Shown piece after piece: positions 5,084 to 5,462 of a stretch of 5,462 nucleotides of DNA; position 1 is the first letter of the stretch, and each line of letters starts with the position of its first letter. The translations under genes and the position numbers were made by a program. Under the pieces are notes generated by a model that saw only the letters and a list, made by a program, of their open reading frames with translations, was not told the DNA's origin and did no database searches. Source of the DNA: Thermoplasmata archaeon (GTDB lineage: Archaea > Thermoplasmatota > Thermoplasmata > Thermoplasmatales > Thermoplasmataceae); NCBI GenBank assembly GCA_021790415.1, contig JAJYDZ010000152.1, positions 1 to 5,462 of the forward strand, written 5' to 3'.

Positions 5084-5316
5084 TGACGAGCTTCGAGGAT
5101 TTTGAGGCTCCTGAGGTATGTAAGGAGGCACATAAGATGAGCAGCAGAAGGAAGTATTGCTTGAGGCATCTTGGGGAATACAGGAAAACCCTTGGAGACA
5201 GTGTTAAGGAGCGGCAGATTTCCGGAGATAAATTCCTGTTCTGCTCATACCCTGGCTGCGTGAATCGAGCTCAATACAACATAGAAATTGAGCAGAAAGG
5301 GAGTGTTGTATTATGA
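5083..5316 (+). CDS. Cys/His-rich probable zinc-binding protein (77 aa, or 59 aa from an internal start)
   Basis: Unrecognised family, probably a single zinc site. C26-LR-H29 (YCLRH) and C54-SYPG-C59 (FCSYPGCVNRAQYNI) make a CxxH...CxxxxC arrangement separated by a 24-residue charged stretch. An extra C13 lies upstream. Such knuckles often bind nucleic acid or protein partners, but no role can be named. The ATG at 5083 overlaps the upstream TAA, with AGGAGGAG (5064-5071), 11 nt away. A second in-frame ATG at 5137 (residue 19) has its own excellent AAGGAGG site (5122-5128) at 8-nt spacing. It would give a 59-aa product that still holds all four presumed ligands but not C13. The true start, or dual use, is unresolved. 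The stop overlaps the next gene. Confidence 0.7.
   Translation: MTSFEDFEAPEVCKEAHKMSSRRKYCLRHLGEYRKTLGDSVKERQISGDKFLFCSYPGCVNRAQYNIEIEQKGSVVL
5122..5128 (+). promoter_or_regulatory. Internal Shine-Dalgarno site of the zinc protein
   Basis: AAGGAGG, 8 nt before an in-frame ATG at 5137. It is better placed than the site serving the upstream ATG at 5083, so it may define the real or a second start. Confidence 0.45.
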
Positions 5317-5417
5317 ATCTCCCAAACACCACTGACATGATCAAACTTATGAAATACTACAAAAAGGAGGCAGAACAGGCTAGGCTTGATGAATACACCC
5401 AGGAGGAGAAATCATGA
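5313..5417 (+). CDS. 34-aa hypothetical peptide
   Basis: A very small gene supported by its position: the start overlaps the previous TGA as ATGA, the stop overlaps the next ATG the same way, and AAGGGAG (5297-5303) lies 9 nt upstream. The product begins MNLPNTTDMIKLMKYYKKEA and ends in a Gln/Glu-rich tail (TQEEKS). From residue 7 on it is predicted to be one long amphipathic helix. No family is recognised. Small helical peptides of this kind in overlapping operons may act as adaptors or may be translational couplers. Both ideas are speculation. Confidence 0.55.
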   Translation: MNLPNTTDMIKLMKYYKKEAEQARLDEYTQEEKS

Positions 5418-5462
5418 TTTACGTGCTGAGTTGCGGAGAACAAGGTAAAACGCACGGGAACG
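5414..5462 (+). CDS. Start of a further gene in the same operon (16 codons visible)
   Basis: The ATG at 5414 overlaps the preceding stop as ATGA, with AGGAGGAG (5401-5408) at 5-nt spacing, the strongest coupling signal in the operon. The visible residues MIYVLSCGEQGKTHGN are too few to identify it. The opening strand and Gly-rich turn are not a recognisable P-loop as far as can be seen. The gene continues beyond the window. Confidence 0.6.
   Translation, partial: MIYVLSCGEQGKTHGN

Noticed and set aside
1..5462. CRISPR array, tRNA, rRNA or insertion sequence
   Set aside because: I saw no regularly spaced direct repeats, tRNA-like cloverleaf text, rRNA motifs, transposase motifs or terminal inverted repeats on either strand.

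Overview
The window looks archaeal, probably a euryarchaeote. It pairs a HerA-type ATPase with a NurA-family nuclease. It also has TATA/BRE-like promoter elements, at least two starts without a Shine-Dalgarno sequence placed about 25 nt from a TATA box (leaderless style), and a chain of ATGA/TAATG gene overlaps. I cannot assign the clade from sequence alone. Thermoplasmata or Methanosarcina-like lineages are guesses. No rRNA, tRNA, CRISPR array, integrase or transposase is visible.

Minus strand, read right to left from a central control region: a regulator (3650-4306) with a winged-helix N-terminus, a SWIM-like CxH-CxH centre and a C-terminal zinc ribbon; a 16-codon mini-ORF (3603-3653); an unrecognised 319-aa two-part protein (2602-3561); a large 617-aa NurA-like nuclease (687-2540) starting at TTG; and the N-terminal 230 residues of a HerA-like hexameric DNA translocase (1-690), cut by the window edge just after its Walker A motif. 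HerA and NurA overlap by 4 nt. HerA-NurA is classically an end-resection machine. This enlarged NurA, together with a companion protein that has no recognised repair role, an AT-rich composition and a nearby dedicated regulator, fits a mobile DNA-processing or defence cassette better than the housekeeping Mre11-Rad50-HerA-NurA operon. That reading is inference.

Central control region (about 4307-4422): divergent promoters for the winged-helix regulator and for an AbrB-like regulator, with three matching inverted repeats (consensus TACAAsATTGTA) at 4308-4319, 4358-4369 and 4400-4411. The two outer sites sit between a TATA-like box and its predicted transcription start, as repressor operators do. 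The arrangement resembles a two-regulator switch.

Plus strand: an AbrB-like protein (4423-4635), a two-helix membrane protein (4632-4901), a small RHH-like protein (4898-5083), a Cys/His-rich probable zinc protein (5083-5316), a 34-aa peptide (5313-5417) and the start of another gene (5414-end). Each overlaps the next by one or a few bases. This compact run of tiny genes looks like the early operon of a virus, plasmid or integrated element.

Base composition is mosaic. By my counts, 4081-4620 is about 31% GC, against about 45% for 3661-4080 and about 48% for 4621-4860. Sampled 60-nt blocks of the HerA/NurA side are 25-35%. The DNA-binding parts of both regulators and their operators therefore form one AT-rich block between GC-richer flanks.
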